Source of the DNA: Trichomonas vaginalis G3
Lineage: Eukaryota; Parabasalia; Trichomonadida; Trichomonadidae
Assembly (NCBI RefSeq): GCF_026262505.1
Contig: NC_067208.1
Span: 7,077,962 to 7,141,961, forward strand
Direction of reading: 5' to 3'
DNA: 64,000 nt
Notes under the pieces: generated by a model
The model's database searches: none
What the model was told of the DNA's origin: nothing
The model's input: only the letters and a program-made list of their open reading frames with translations
Translations under genes and position numbers: made by a program
In this document: positions 1 through 8,449 of the stretch, one piece after another
Numbering within the stretch: position 1 is the stretch's first letter
Layout: each line of letters opens with the position of its first letter

Positions 1-1
1 G

Positions 2-559
2 ATTTTTACGACTTATTTCAGGTATTTCGTACTTGTTTTATTCGATTCATTAAGATACAAGAACAGAAAGACAGATCCATGCTTCTTTGTCCCAAAGATC
101 CTTTTCTCCTTCGCAATGTTCGCAACAATTTATCTGAACACAATGATCACAGAATTACCAAGCTACCTTCCATTCGAATTATCAGATGAAGTTAAGAAGT
201 ACATTGATACAGCTGATACTGCTCTTTTCGGAGTTTACCTTGTTTGGGCTGCAATTACAACTTTATTTGCAGGCTGCCAGGTCGACATCACAGAGAGATA
301 TAAGTATGTAATCTATATTATCTCAGGAATTGCTGCTTTGGCACTTTTGGCCACTTCAGAATTATTATTCAAATTCTTCAAGTTCTTCCAGGATTCATCA
401 CTTCAATTTGTTGAACAGTTCTCTATTTACAATGTTTTCTCAATGCTCATGGTCTATTTCCACTGGCCATTTGAAATCTTTAGAGATCAAGACTATCTTG
501 ACGGTGACCTCCAAGCTGATTTACCAGGTCAATTTTTTGTAAATGAAGATGAAGAATAA
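2..559 (+). CDS. C-terminal part of a multi-pass membrane protein (5' end off window)
   Basis: The reading frame is open from base 2, so the start lies before the window; 185 residues are visible. The sequence shows about four hydrophobic stretches that look like membrane helices, around the residues VPKILFSFAMFATIYLNT, ALFGVYLVWAAITTLFAG, YIISGIAALALLATSELLF and VFSMLMVYFHWPFEIF, followed by an acidic cytosolic-type tail ending in NEDEE. I do not recognise the family with certainty; the layout (helices, then a short acidic tail) would fit a Wntless/TMEM181-like seven-helix protein but this is only a guess. It is a host gene, followed by an AT-rich spacer. Confidence 0.6.
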   Translation: MFTTYFRYFVLVLFDSLRYKNRKTDPCFFVPKILFSFAMFATIYLNTMITELPSYLPFELSDEVKKYIDTADTALFGVYLVWAAITTLFAGCQVDITERYKYVIYIISGIAALALLATSELLFKFFKFFQDSSLQFVEQFSIYNVFSMLMVYFHWPFEIFRDQDYLDGDLQADLPGQFFVNEDEE

Positions 560-1051
560 ACATATTATTCTAATTTTATAAAAAAAAATTAAGAAAATTT
601 TACACTTTTTTAGATTGTCACTGAATCAATTGCTGAAACTTATCTCTATTTTTGATACAACAGCTTTAGATTCGCTGAATTTAAGAAAAATATCACAAAT
701 TTAAACAAAATAAATAGAACTGTCTTTATTTCATTGCACACTTGTATAGTTACTTTGAATGCAAAGTTATATCTGAGATTTAAAGATTACTTTCCACTTT
801 GAAAAATTTGATAAATTCATCTCAATATAATCTTATTTACTACCGAAAATTTTGTTATACCACCTTGAATCTGGCAAATATGATAGTTTCTCTATCTCCA
901 TGTCAAAGATTCAAAAAAAAAATTGCTCAATAATGGGATTATCAATGCTAAAATGAAAAATAAATTGTCTAATCGAAAAATATGGATCTATCATTAAGCA
1001 TTACGTCGAAAATAAAAGATAACGAAAGAAATAACGTTCTAAAATTTTCAG
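560..1051. other. intergenic spacer, no gene seen
   Basis: AT-rich spacer between the membrane-protein gene and CFAP20. No ORF with coding character, no tRNA and no clear inverted repeat was seen. The last bases before the CFAP20 ATG (TTTTCAG) contain a TCA trinucleotide that could serve as a weak initiator. Confidence 0.5.
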
Positions 1052-1630
1052 ATGTTCAGGGATAAGTATCAGGCAGGTTTCTTAAATCTTTTCTATTCTG
1101 TTGGATCAAAACCCCTTAGCATTTGGGAGCAGCACGTCGAAAATGGTTATATCAAGAGACTTACAGACCCAGATATCAGATCATGCGTACTTGAAATCGT
1201 TAGTACAACAGTTAACAATACATATATTACATGTCCGATAGATCCAAAGGGGGAGCTTGCTATTAAGCTTCCTTTCTTGGTTTTAGTTTTAAAGTATTTG
1301 AAGAAATACTTTACATTCGAAATTCAAGTTCTCGATGATATGAATATGAGACGTCGTTTTAGAGCTTCGAATTTCCAGTCGAAGACTCGTGTCAAACCAT
1401 TCGTTTGCACTCTTCCAATGAGACTTGATCCTGGATGGAACCAGATTCAATTCAACTTGAGCGATTTCACTCGCCGTGCATATGGTACAAACTACATTGA
1501 GACTCTTCGTGTCTCTGTTTTTGCTAATTGCCGTGTTAGACGTATTTACTTCTCCGATAGACTTTACACTGAAGATGAAGTTCCACCAGAATATAGACTC
1601 ATCCCTACAAAGCCAGAAGGAGAAGAGTAG
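1052..1630 (+). CDS. CFAP20: CFAP20 / BUG22 axonemal protein
   Basis: A 192-residue protein matching the CFAP20 (BUG22, C16orf80) family over its whole length. Family hallmarks visible are the N-terminal [17 protein letters not shown] block, [44 protein letters not shown], the highly conserved [17 protein letters not shown] and the tail [10 protein letters not shown]. In flagellates this inner-junction protein links the A and B tubules of axonemal doublets and is needed for normal beating and tubulin modification (family knowledge). Length agrees with orthologues (about 190). The ATG at 1052 is the conserved MF start. Its presence shows a flagellated host, in keeping with a trichomonad. Confidence 0.97.
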   Translation: MFRDKYQAGFLNLFYSVGSKPLSIWEQHVENGYIKRLTDPDIRSCVLEIVSTTVNNTYITCPIDPKGELAIKLPFLVLVLKYLKKYFTFEIQVLDDMNMRRRFRASNFQSKTRVKPFVCTLPMRLDPGWNQIQFNLSDFTRRAYGTNYIETLRVSVFANCRVRRIYFSDRLYTEDEVPPEYRLIPTKPEGEE

Positions 1631-1824
1631 AAGATATCATAAACTTTTTTTTATTTATCATTTTAACAAAAATAAATTCTATTTTAGAGCTACCAGGAGT
1701 AATGACTATATTTGATAGAACACAATCCATATAATTTTCAAACAAAAACAAAAATTTATTTAATCTATGAAAGATATTAAATCTAAAGTAAAACAAATAT
1801 GAATAAAAAGTAAATTTCTGAAAG

Positions 1825-2253
1825 TTAATGCTCTGAGAGTATTGCCAATGACTTTGATTTTGGAACATCGCGATGTTTCTTTTTATCGTGCTTCTTTTTA
1901 TCTTTCTTACTATGCTTTTCGATCTTCGGAGGTCTTGGACGCTCAGTTAAACCAGGAGGGAAAGAATTTTCCAGAAGCATTGAACGAAGATCTGGAATAA
2001 TAAGATCAACAGCTTCGTTAGCATCTTGTCCGAAGCAGATGTTGCTAAAATTCATTTCAATCTGATAGTCTGGATCTTTCATTGCAAACATGTTATATTT
2101 TGGATCATATCCTGGAACATCTTTAAAATATTCTTCATAGCTTGCCTTTGGATCGGTACGTTCTTCAAGGCTCAAGCCCCATAATTCCATAAGTTCATCA
2201 AAGTTTTTACTAGGCTTGACGATTTGGCTAACATTCTGAAAACTTTGCTGCAT
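1825..2253 (-). CDS. hypothetical protein with lysine-rich C-terminus
   Basis: A 142-residue host protein that I cannot assign. The N-terminal two thirds are acidic and aromatic (ELWGLSLEERTDP, GYDPKYNMFAMKDPDY); residues about 105-130 are a lysine/histidine-rich tract (KKDKKKHDKKKHR), followed by a short hydrophobic-serine tail. The general form, a folded acidic region then a Lys-His tail, is reminiscent of nuclear proteins such as Mediator subunit 19, but no diagnostic motif is visible. It is transcribed divergently from the gene at 2306, with only 52 bp between start codons, so the two probably share a promoter region. Confidence 0.7.
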   Translation of the reverse strand: MQQSFQNVSQIVKPSKNFDELMELWGLSLEERTDPKASYEEYFKDVPGYDPKYNMFAMKDPDYQIEMNFSNICFGQDANEAVDLIIPDLRSMLLENSFPPGLTERPRPPKIEKHSKKDKKKHDKKKHRDVPKSKSLAILSEH

Positions 2254-2305
2254 TTGTCACTTTTATGTCACATTTTTTATTTTTCAATTTTTTTGTTCAA
2301 AAAAA
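2254..2305. promoter_or_regulatory. divergent promoter with initiator-like TCAC motifs
   Basis: The 52-bp gap between two divergent start codons contains TCACTTTT and TCACATTT on the plus strand. These match the trichomonad initiator pattern TCA+1-Py-(T/A)-(T/A), which is known to direct transcription start a few bases upstream of the ATG. The spacer is too short for separate upstream elements, so both genes presumably initiate inside it. Confidence 0.45.
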
Positions 2306-3115
2306 ATGGCTGATCCAGTAAAGTCATACTTCGATCAAATTGGTAGTGATGATTCAGATAGTGACGATGATGCCTATGTTCCTGAAAAGAAAGAAAAAAA
2401 GCATAATAAGTCCGAATCTTCAGAAAAAGAAGAGAAACCAACTGCAGTTCCAGAAAAAACTCAAACAACCGAATCTACAGAACCAAAACAGGAAGAAATA
2501 AAACCAACAGAAGCTAAAAATGAAGAAAACAATTCCGAAAATAAAATTTCTCCTGCAGAGAACAAAGAGGTACCAAAACCTGCCGAAGTTGCACAACAAA
2601 CAGAAAACCACCCCGTAAATCAACCAAACTCAACACTAGAATTAGTTCCTTCTTTGGATAACGATTATTATCAACCTATTAGAGTTCTAACTTCAGAAGA
2701 AAAAGAACAATCGAACAAACTCGTTAATGATTACTTTGCTAAGCTTTTGGGAGATGAATCAGATGATGAAGAGGAAGATGCTGACGATGCGGAATATACT
2801 AAGATCAAATACAATAAAAAGTCGAATAAGAAAGAAAATGAGAAAGCGAAAGAACAAGAAAAACCAGCAGAAGAAAGTGATACAGAGCCACTCAGTTCCG
2901 CTCACATTATTTCTCCATTAGAAATGCTTGTTGAGGAACTTGGTCAACATGAAAACATTGAGGCAGCTTTGGCTTCAAATCCTTCAGAAAATCAGCTTGC
3001 AAAAATAACAAATTGCGCTACACGTTTGCTTTTCCTCGGTTTTGCTGATGTCTACGAAAAATCTACTGCTGAAATGAAATCAATCCTCAACGATTTGAAA
3101 TCAAAATTGAATTAA
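2306..3115 (+). CDS. acidic low-complexity hypothetical protein
   Basis: 269 residues. Residues 1-200 are Glu/Lys/Ser/Pro-rich and likely disordered (for example DDSDSDDDAY near the N-terminus and SDDEEEDADDAEY around 152-164). The last 70 residues look folded and helical (ISPLEMLVEELGQHENIEA, then LLFLGFADVYEKSTAEMKSIL). An internal disordered acidic linker with a small helical C-terminal domain suggests a nuclear or ribosome-biogenesis adaptor, but I do not recognise the family. Divergent partner of the 2253 gene. Confidence 0.75.
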   Translation: MADPVKSYFDQIGSDDSDSDDDAYVPEKKEKKHNKSESSEKEEKPTAVPEKTQTTESTEPKQEEIKPTEAKNEENNSENKISPAENKEVPKPAEVAQQTENHPVNQPNSTLELVPSLDNDYYQPIRVLTSEEKEQSNKLVNDYFAKLLGDESDDEEEDADDAEYTKIKYNKKSNKKENEKAKEQEKPAEESDTEPLSSAHIISPLEMLVEELGQHENIEAALASNPSENQLAKITNCATRLLFLGFADVYEKSTAEMKSILNDLKSKLN

Positions 3116-3535
3116 TTTGAATAATAAATTGTTTATTATTATTTTGAAATCACTCATCTTTTTAATGTTCAATTTTTCCTTTTCTCATGTTTAATTACAT
3201 GATATAAAATTCAAAATTTTATTCATGGGCATATAAATATTTATATTGTGATAGGAACTGGAAACTCTACATGAAATAATATATTGTATGTATGATCGAT
3301 TAGATTTCATTAAATAAAAAAATAAAATTAAAATGAAAGTATTTATTTCAAACAAATTAAAATATGTAAGCCGATATTGATTATATTTCTTATCAAAACT
3401 GTACTAGTGTTATAAATATTTTGAATTCAATAAAATGTAATTTTTCATCGAAAAGGAAGTTTGTTATACCTGTGAAATGAAAACTATTTGAATGTGTATA
3501 ATTGTTTTGACAAGAAATGTATATATTTTGAATTA
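3116..3535. other. intergenic spacer, no gene seen
   Basis: AT-rich, convergent 3' spacer between the acidic protein gene and the EF-hand-like gene. I see no ORF, repeat or structured RNA in it. Confidence 0.5.
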
Positions 3536-4006
3536 TTAGCGCCCAGAAATATCATTTTCTAATCTTTTCTCGAATTGGTTGAAATCAACTGTTGGGATGT
3601 CATTACTTATTTCAATATCATCTATATCTATCAAATCATAAATAATCTCCATTGCTTCTTGACTTTTTAAAGGATCACCAATTAGTTTGCTAAACTCTAT
3701 TAGATCGTTAGAGTCAATTTGATCATCGCTACCATAATCGAAAATTCTGAATAAATATTGGTAAAAATACTTTTGATCTTTGGATTGAAGATCGTTAACG
3801 AATCTACTGAATTGATCGTAAGTTATTCCCTCACAGTGCCATCCACCAATGAGTTTAAATAGTGGTGATGTTAAACTATCATCGATATCAAAATCTAGAA
3901 GCATTCTACGAAATCTGTCTTCAGTTATTACTGATTCACCTCTGCTGCCGAGCTCTGAATTATTTTCAAAAATCTGTTTGAGTGTTAATGCTTGATCTTT
4001 TATCAT
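3536..4006 (-). CDS. EF-hand-like (calcineurin B-like) protein
   Basis: 155 residues starting MIKDQALT. The open frame extends 8 codons further up, but only from a TTG, and the first ATG is at 4006. The fold looks like paired EF-hands: a helix-loop-helix at about residues 30-60 (RRMLLDFDIDDSLTSPLF) and a better one near 90-105 with loop DYGSDDQIDSND, which has Asp at positions 1, 5, 9 and 12 but Gly rather than Asp at position 3. A third loop-like stretch is DIDDIEISND. Canonical DxDxDG loops are absent, so calcium binding is doubtful. Such proteins act as calcium sensors or regulatory subunits (family knowledge); the specific partner is unknown. Confidence 0.6.
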   Translation of the reverse strand: MIKDQALTLKQIFENNSELGSRGESVITEDRFRRMLLDFDIDDSLTSPLFKLIGGWHCEGITYDQFSRFVNDLQSKDQKYFYQYLFRIFDYGSDDQIDSNDLIEFSKLIGDPLKSQEAMEIIYDLIDIDDIEISNDIPTVDFNQFEKRLENDISGR

Positions 4007-4428
4007 AAAAAATGAAATGAAAAGTGACAAATATAATCATTTGAATAGGATACGAATATCATAAAAATCTGCATGAATCATTAGGTGGAATTCGACTTCA
4101 TTTGAATAACCAGTATTGATATTTCTGATATTTCAGGTAGTTTATGAATTCTTCAAAAGATTCAATAAATTTGTATGCACATTGGACGTGATAAATAATA
4201 TACTTATCAATATTGTGTACCAGTTTAATCATTATTTGAGTATGAAATACCGAATTGATGATTGATAAATAGTAACTTCTAATACTTGATGGATGCTTCT
4301 TATTTTATTCAAGTGCAACACACATGTTTCAAAGTTAATGCTGCATCTTATTGAAGTTAAAATTCCTTTTATCCATCTATATTTCAATGAAATTTTGTAA
4401 GTACAGCATAATTATCCAATTTACTCTT
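4007..4428. other. intergenic spacer up to the truncated MULE
   Basis: AT-rich spacer with no gene seen. It ends with ATTTACTCTT (4419-4428), a 10-mer that also follows the right end of the second MULE copy at 15150-15159. Confidence 0.5.
4019..4027 (-). promoter_or_regulatory. initiator-like element (TCACTTTTC)
   Basis: Read on the minus strand this is TCACTTTTC, a match to the trichomonad initiator. The predicted start A at 4025 would give an 18-nt leader before the ATG at 4006. It also explains why the upstream in-frame TTG at 4030 should not be used as the start codon. Confidence 0.5.
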
Positions 4429-4888
4429 GACAACAATGTTAGAAGAAGAAGAACCGCGCGCTTTGAAGTATTTCGATAAACAATGGAGAAGAACCAAAGA
4501 ACATTGGATGATGTTATATCGTGGAGAAGGTGATTCCACGAATAACATTGCGGAATCACACTTTCATCAATTAAAGCAAACATTTTTCTTGGGTAAGAAA
4601 AATGAGCGCATTGATGACATCGTCATAACTCTCATCACTGTTGTGATTCCAAATGCGATTATTAAGGTTCAAGTCGCTAATGTTTTGAATGAAGAAAGAG
4701 CAGTAAGAATTCTTACAAGGGCAGGTAATCAGATTGTTGAGCAAAGAGCTTCAAAACACGATGAATGTTTGAAATTAATTCAACACATTTTGGAAATTGT
4801 CGAAAGCCGAAGGATTGAACCTAATGTCCTTATTCCATCTTTGAAGGCAATATTAAATTTGGCACAAAGAAGTTTAAAGGAAGAGTAA
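4427..4888 (+). pseudogene. MULE transposase, C-terminal fragment
   Basis: The fragment corresponds to the last 151 residues (from MLEEEEPRALKYF) of the 489-residue transposase at 13248-14717, with the same sequence. It retains the NNIAES block with the third catalytic Glu but lacks both catalytic-Asp regions and the N-terminal zinc finger, so it cannot encode an active enzyme. The first ATG is at 4436; the two in-frame codons before it come from TTG flanking sequence. Confidence 0.85.
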
Positions 4889-5443
4889 GCAAGATTAGAT
4901 AATTTGGACTTTTTTTAAAATTAATGAATAAACAGTATATTTTTGAAGTGTAAGCTTATTTACCCGAAGCTATATTACTTAATATAACATTCAAAGTATT
5001 ATTGCTATTTATTGGAGAACAAATTTATGTAATTTTCACATGAAAATTGATAAATTTGTATTTCCTTATGATAATCAATTTTTGTATTTGTAGAGAGTCT
5101 CCCTGCATGATATCAAGACTTGGCTATTAGTCTTTATCCATTTTTGAAAATTGTATTGTAAATTGTAAGAATTTCTGAATACTACTACTATAAAATATAA
5201 TTGCTTATCAATGTATATTCTCCCTGCATGATATCAAGACTTGGCTATAAGTCTTTATCCATTTTTGAAAATTGTATTGTAAATTGTAAGAATTTCTGAA
5301 TACTACTACTATAAAATATAATTGCTTATCAATGTATATTCTCCCTGCATGATATCAAGACTTGGCTATAAGTCTCTATTCATTATGAGTATGACCCCAT
5401 TTTTTTTACAAAAAGTGCCGAATTGCAACTTTGTCCCAATCTC
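4429..5443 (+). mobile_element. 5'-truncated Mutator-like element copy
   Basis: From GACAACAATG at 4429 to CCCAATCTC at 5443 this segment is essentially identical to 14258-15149. It holds the last third of the transposase gene and the complete 3' region, but no left end. It is 123 bp longer than the other copy: one extra 121-bp repeat plus two more T in a poly-T run. The near identity indicates a recent duplication or gene conversion. The left junction falls inside the coding sequence. Confidence 0.85.
5098..5443 (+). repeat. 121-bp tandem repeat, 2 full copies plus a partial, in MULE 3' end
   Basis: Units begin CTCCCTGCATGATATCAAG at about 5099, 5220 and 5341, a period of exactly 121 bp. 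The third unit diverges after about 40 bp into TCTCTATTCATTATGAG and the terminal region. The other MULE copy has only one full unit, so the array changes length between copies. Confidence 0.9.
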
Positions 5444-5453
5444 CCCTTAATAT

Positions 5454-5660
5454 ATGACTAGTCTTATATCCAACATCTCTACATTAATTTCGAGAATTAG
5501 TATCTACAAAAATCATTTATATCCTATTTGGGATTTGATGTTTAATTTTTTGACAAATACGAATTGTATGGAATATGCCGAAACAATGAATTGTTTAGTA
5601 GCAGTAATAGAATGCAATATTGAATTAGATGAAATTGATCAAAACAATATGCTTTTTTAA
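5454..5660 (+). CDS. short hypothetical ORF between MULE and ankyrin gene
   Basis: 68 codons from ATG at 5454. It is rich in Ile/Leu/Asn and includes a possible helical stretch (NCMEYAETMNCLVAVIECNIELDEI). It begins 10 bp after the MULE end and ends about 80 bp before the ankyrin ORF. It may be the decayed N-terminal part of the ankyrin gene or a chance ORF; no motif supports a function. Confidence 0.25.
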   Translation: MTSLISNISTLISRISIYKNHLYPIWDLMFNFLTNTNCMEYAETMNCLVAVIECNIELDEIDQNNMLF

Positions 5661-5743
5661 AACATTAGTATCTGATAAATCAAATAAATTGAATTTGTTA
5701 CAGAATTCTTTAATTGTAAGAAGATGTTGACAATTAAAGTGTT

Positions 5744-6412
5744 ATGTTGAGAGCAATTAATGGTCACACACGTGTTCTGCGACTTCTTCTTTCTGATCCA
5801 TCCATTGATGTCAATGCCACTAACAACTCATCACGTACAGCATTGATCCGGGCAGCTCGTGACGGACATTTCGAAGCTTTAGAACTTCTCTTGAGTTTTC
5901 CAGGCATCGAGAAGAACATCGTCGACAAGAAGAATCGCAGTGCTCTTCATTACGCAGTTCTTCTCCACCACAAACAGTGCGTTGAGTGTCTTCTGAACGA
6001 CAAAGATGTCAATCCACAACTTCCTGATGATTCTAGTTTCACACCTCTTCACATCGCTGCATCTAATGATTTCTCAGACTTAATCCGTCTTTTCGCCGAT
6101 CGAGATGACGTTGACTTGAACTGCGTCGACTCAATCCAGTGGACACCTCTCCATGTTGCCGCTAAATGCGGCTCAACTAGTTTCGTCGAAGAGTTGCTTC
6201 AACACGAAAATGTCGATGTCAACCGTCAGAACTTGATGAAGCGAACTCCTATTTTCAACGCTATTGAAAACGAAAAAATCGAAGTTGTCAAAGTTCTCCT
6301 TTCTCGTGAAGATCTCGATTTGAGTGTTGTTGACAGCGAAGGACACACAGCTAAAGATGTCGCACTCCAGACAAAGAACGAAGATATTATTAATCTTCTT
6401 TTAAATAAATGA
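5744..6412 (+). CDS. ankyrin-repeat protein (possibly 5'-truncated)
   Basis: 222 residues made almost entirely of about six to seven ankyrin repeats of 33-36 residues. Clear repeat cores are RTALIRAARDGHFEALELLL, SALHYAVLLHHKQCVECLL, FTPLHIAASNDFSDLIRLF, WTPLHVAAKCGSTSFVEELL and RTPIFNAIENEKIEVVKVLL. Ankyrin stacks bind protein partners; trichomonads carry hundreds of such genes (family knowledge). The ORF starts in mid-repeat (MLRAINGHTRVLRLLL) with an in-frame stop at 5735, so the original N-terminus, often a helical domain in this family, seems missing. Its base composition is richer in GC than the flanks, as for an expressed host gene. The nearby MULE may have removed the 5' end. Confidence 0.85.
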   Translation: MLRAINGHTRVLRLLLSDPSIDVNATNNSSRTALIRAARDGHFEALELLLSFPGIEKNIVDKKNRSALHYAVLLHHKQCVECLLNDKDVNPQLPDDSSFTPLHIAASNDFSDLIRLFADRDDVDLNCVDSIQWTPLHVAAKCGSTSFVEELLQHENVDVNRQNLMKRTPIFNAIENEKIEVVKVLLSREDLDLSVVDSEGHTAKDVALQTKNEDIINLLLNK

Positions 6413-6488
6413 GTTTTTTTTATTTTTTTGTTTGTAAAAAAATTATTTTTAATAATAAAAAACGATAATAATAAATCCTTGAAAAATT

Positions 6489-6600
6489 AACGCACTTGTC
6501 TAAAGGAAAATGATAAATGATGTTACGTATTGGAAGCATATTTATCCTGCTTTACAGAAATATGTTGAAAAGTGAGTAAAGTTATGAATAAACTGATCCT
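6489..6600 (-). pseudogene. decayed C-terminus of a beta-helix family gene
   Basis: On the minus strand this stretch resembles the 3' end of the neighbouring gene (7358-7480): the block TTAACGC...GTCTAAAGGAAAA and the CAGAAATATGTTGAAAAGTG...TTATGAAT block recur in the same order, but with deletions and substitutions that break the frame. It is the remnant of a tandem paralogue. Confidence 0.5.
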
Positions 6601-6736
6601 AGTGAATGATATTGTATTACACAGAAATTGAATGCGACATTTGAAATTGTTTGCAATAGCGAGAGAATAGATTATTGAATGACAAAAATGCATCTTGAGT
6701 GTCTTTACTTATACTTGTAATGACAAATGTTCTTAA

Positions 6737-6856
6737 GGGTGCACTTACGCGTATCTGACTTTAATTCAAATTTCTGACAAATGGCGTGAAGTGTCATTGA
6801 AAATTAACCTTAAACATCTGAATCGAAGGACATGTAATACAGGTGTAAGTGCACTC
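6737..6856. mobile_element. 120-bp MITE with TTAA target duplications
   Basis: The ends are GGGTGCACTTAC (6737) and GTAAGTGCACTC (to 6856), inverted with one mismatch, each flanked by TTAA (6733-6736 and 6857-6860). The same terminus, GGGTGCAC next to TTAA, bounds the 2.95-kb element at 10018-12965, so the two belong to one family. TTAA duplication with purine-rich 5' ends fits the Kolobok or piggyBac superfamilies; which one is inference. Confidence 0.75.
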
Positions 6857-7357
6857 TTAAGAAAAATTTTCCACTTCAAGATAGCAATGATATAATAGAA
6901 TTGAATAAGAAATCGTTAAATTTATTATCCAACATCTCCCCAAGATACAATGTCCAATCATTTGTAAACGAAGAATATTACAAAATATCATCGAAATAAC
7001 AATAATTCTTTTTGCTATAGTTTTATTCTTTCTGTCATAGCAAATTTCTATTATAATATTGAACTCTTTATTGAAATATCAGTTTGTTAATACTTAGATG
7101 CCTTACAAAGAAAACCTATTTCGAAATTAAGAGCCATGTTCCCGATATTATTGCATTACTATATCAGTACTAATTATTTAAATTCACTGTAACAAATACG
7201 AACTCTTTGAAAATTAAATTGAGAAATCAAGCCGCATCATCTTTTGAATATAAAGTTTTTCATATTTCAATTGATATTAAACAATTGATGAATGCTTTCG
7301 TTAATAATGGTCTTTAATTACAATTTTTTGATTATATAAATTCATAAATCATGAATA

Positions 7358-8383
7358 TTAACGCCTTCGTCTAAAGGAAAATTGATGATATAAATCAAAA
7401 GCAGATCTCATAGGCTTTTTATCTAAAATAGGAAACTCTGCTTCACACAGATATGATGAAAAGTGTGAAAGATTATGAATAGAATATATATTTTGAACAT
7501 TATTTGTTGTAACTGATCCATATGTTTGATCTATTATTCTGTCACAGAAAGAATCTTTAACTGTAATTGAACCAGAATAATATTGATAAAATTCTTTTCC
7601 TGGTCCTGTGTTTCCAAGAAATGAACAGTTTTCAATAAGAACAGTTGATCCATCTGCATAGAATGTTCCCCATATAGAATATTTGTGTTCATTATTCAAA
7701 ACATTACAAAAATTAAAATTATAGTTACCACGATTTAATTCTAAAATTAAATAATTTGATGTTGTGTTACAAAATGATGAATATGTTACATTACTTAGAC
7801 TTGTTGGAATATTTAGAAGTATTCCTGAGCCAGAGCCTGCTTCACAGAGACTTGTGTTGATTGATTTAACTTCAATATTTCCAAAATAAAGATAATTTGT
7901 AAAAGATTTTTCTAAATTTCCGCATAAATAAAATGAACTTTCATAAAGATAATTTTTATTATTTGATTTATCAACTAATTCAACATATGAATGATGTCCT
8001 TGATTGTTTGTTTTTGATTTGTAGCCACATGATCGATATTGGACAATGGAACTATTACAGTTAAAGTATATAGATCCACCATTTGTATTACTGCTGCAGT
8101 TAGTAAATGAACAATACGAGTTAAGGAACTTATTGTTTGCATTCGTAAAATAAATGGCACTATTAGTTGTAATGGTGATGAATATACAGTTATATAAGAA
8201 GCATTCATTTTTTGTTGATTTCGCGGTAACATTTGTACCTTGAATTGGTTCTGAATTAGGTGATGTATTGTAAAATAACTTCCAAACATCAGCAGATAAT
8301 TGATCAAAGTGTAAATTATTCATAGTTGATGTGTGTTTTGATACTGTTATCTGAAAATCGTGATTGAATTTCATTGTTTTCAT
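7358..8383 (-). CDS. parallel beta-helix repeat (Pmp-like) protein
   Basis: 341 residues from ATG at 8383 (one codon further up only TTG is available). The protein is rich in Asn, Ser, Tyr and Cys and has irregular repeats of the type CxFxNC and (S/N)CxFxGNT, for example CSFTNCSSNTNGGSIYF, SSFYLCGN, TSLCEAGSGSGILL and CSFLGNTGPGKEFY. This is the signature of right-handed beta-helix proteins of the trichomonad Pmp-like families, thought to be surface or secreted. No N-terminal signal peptide or membrane helix is obvious, and the C-terminus ends in FSFRRRR. A degraded paralogue lies downstream. A perfect 26-bp hairpin sits 5 bp upstream of the start codon. Confidence 0.7.
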   Translation of the reverse strand: MKTMKFNHDFQITVSKHTSTMNNLHFDQLSADVWKLFYNTSPNSEPIQGTNVTAKSTKNECFLYNCIFITITTNSAIYFTNANNKFLNSYCSFTNCSSNTNGGSIYFNCNSSIVQYRSCGYKSKTNNQGHHSYVELVDKSNNKNYLYESSFYLCGNLEKSFTNYLYFGNIEVKSINTSLCEAGSGSGILLNIPTSLSNVTYSSFCNTTSNYLILELNRGNYNFNFCNVLNNEHKYSIWGTFYADGSTVLIENCSFLGNTGPGKEFYQYYSGSITVKDSFCDRIIDQTYGSVTTNNVQNIYSIHNLSHFSSYLCEAEFPILDKKPMRSAFDLYHQFSFRRRR

Positions 8384-8388
8384 CAAAA

Positions 8389-8449
8389 AAATGAATCGGC
8401 ATTATTTGACATTTCAATGATGTAAATGTCAAATAATGCCGATTCATTT
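8389..8449. repeat. perfect 26-bp inverted repeat (hairpin), 9-nt loop
   Basis: Bases 8389-8414 (AAATGAATCGGC...GACATTT) are exactly complementary to 8424-8449, leaving the loop CAATGATGT. There is no T-run typical of a terminator. It lies directly upstream of the beta-helix gene start. It could be a short foldback element or a leader hairpin in that gene's transcript. Confidence 0.85.

Larger units (their letters stand above)
6413..7357. other. intergenic region with pseudogene remnant and MITE
   Basis: Contains the decayed beta-helix remnant and the MITE listed separately. The remainder (about 6861-7357) is AT-rich with no supported feature. Confidence 0.5.

Noticed and set aside
5098-5443. 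CRISPR-like array
   Set aside because: The 121-bp units are contiguous tandem repeats within a transposon end, without spacers.
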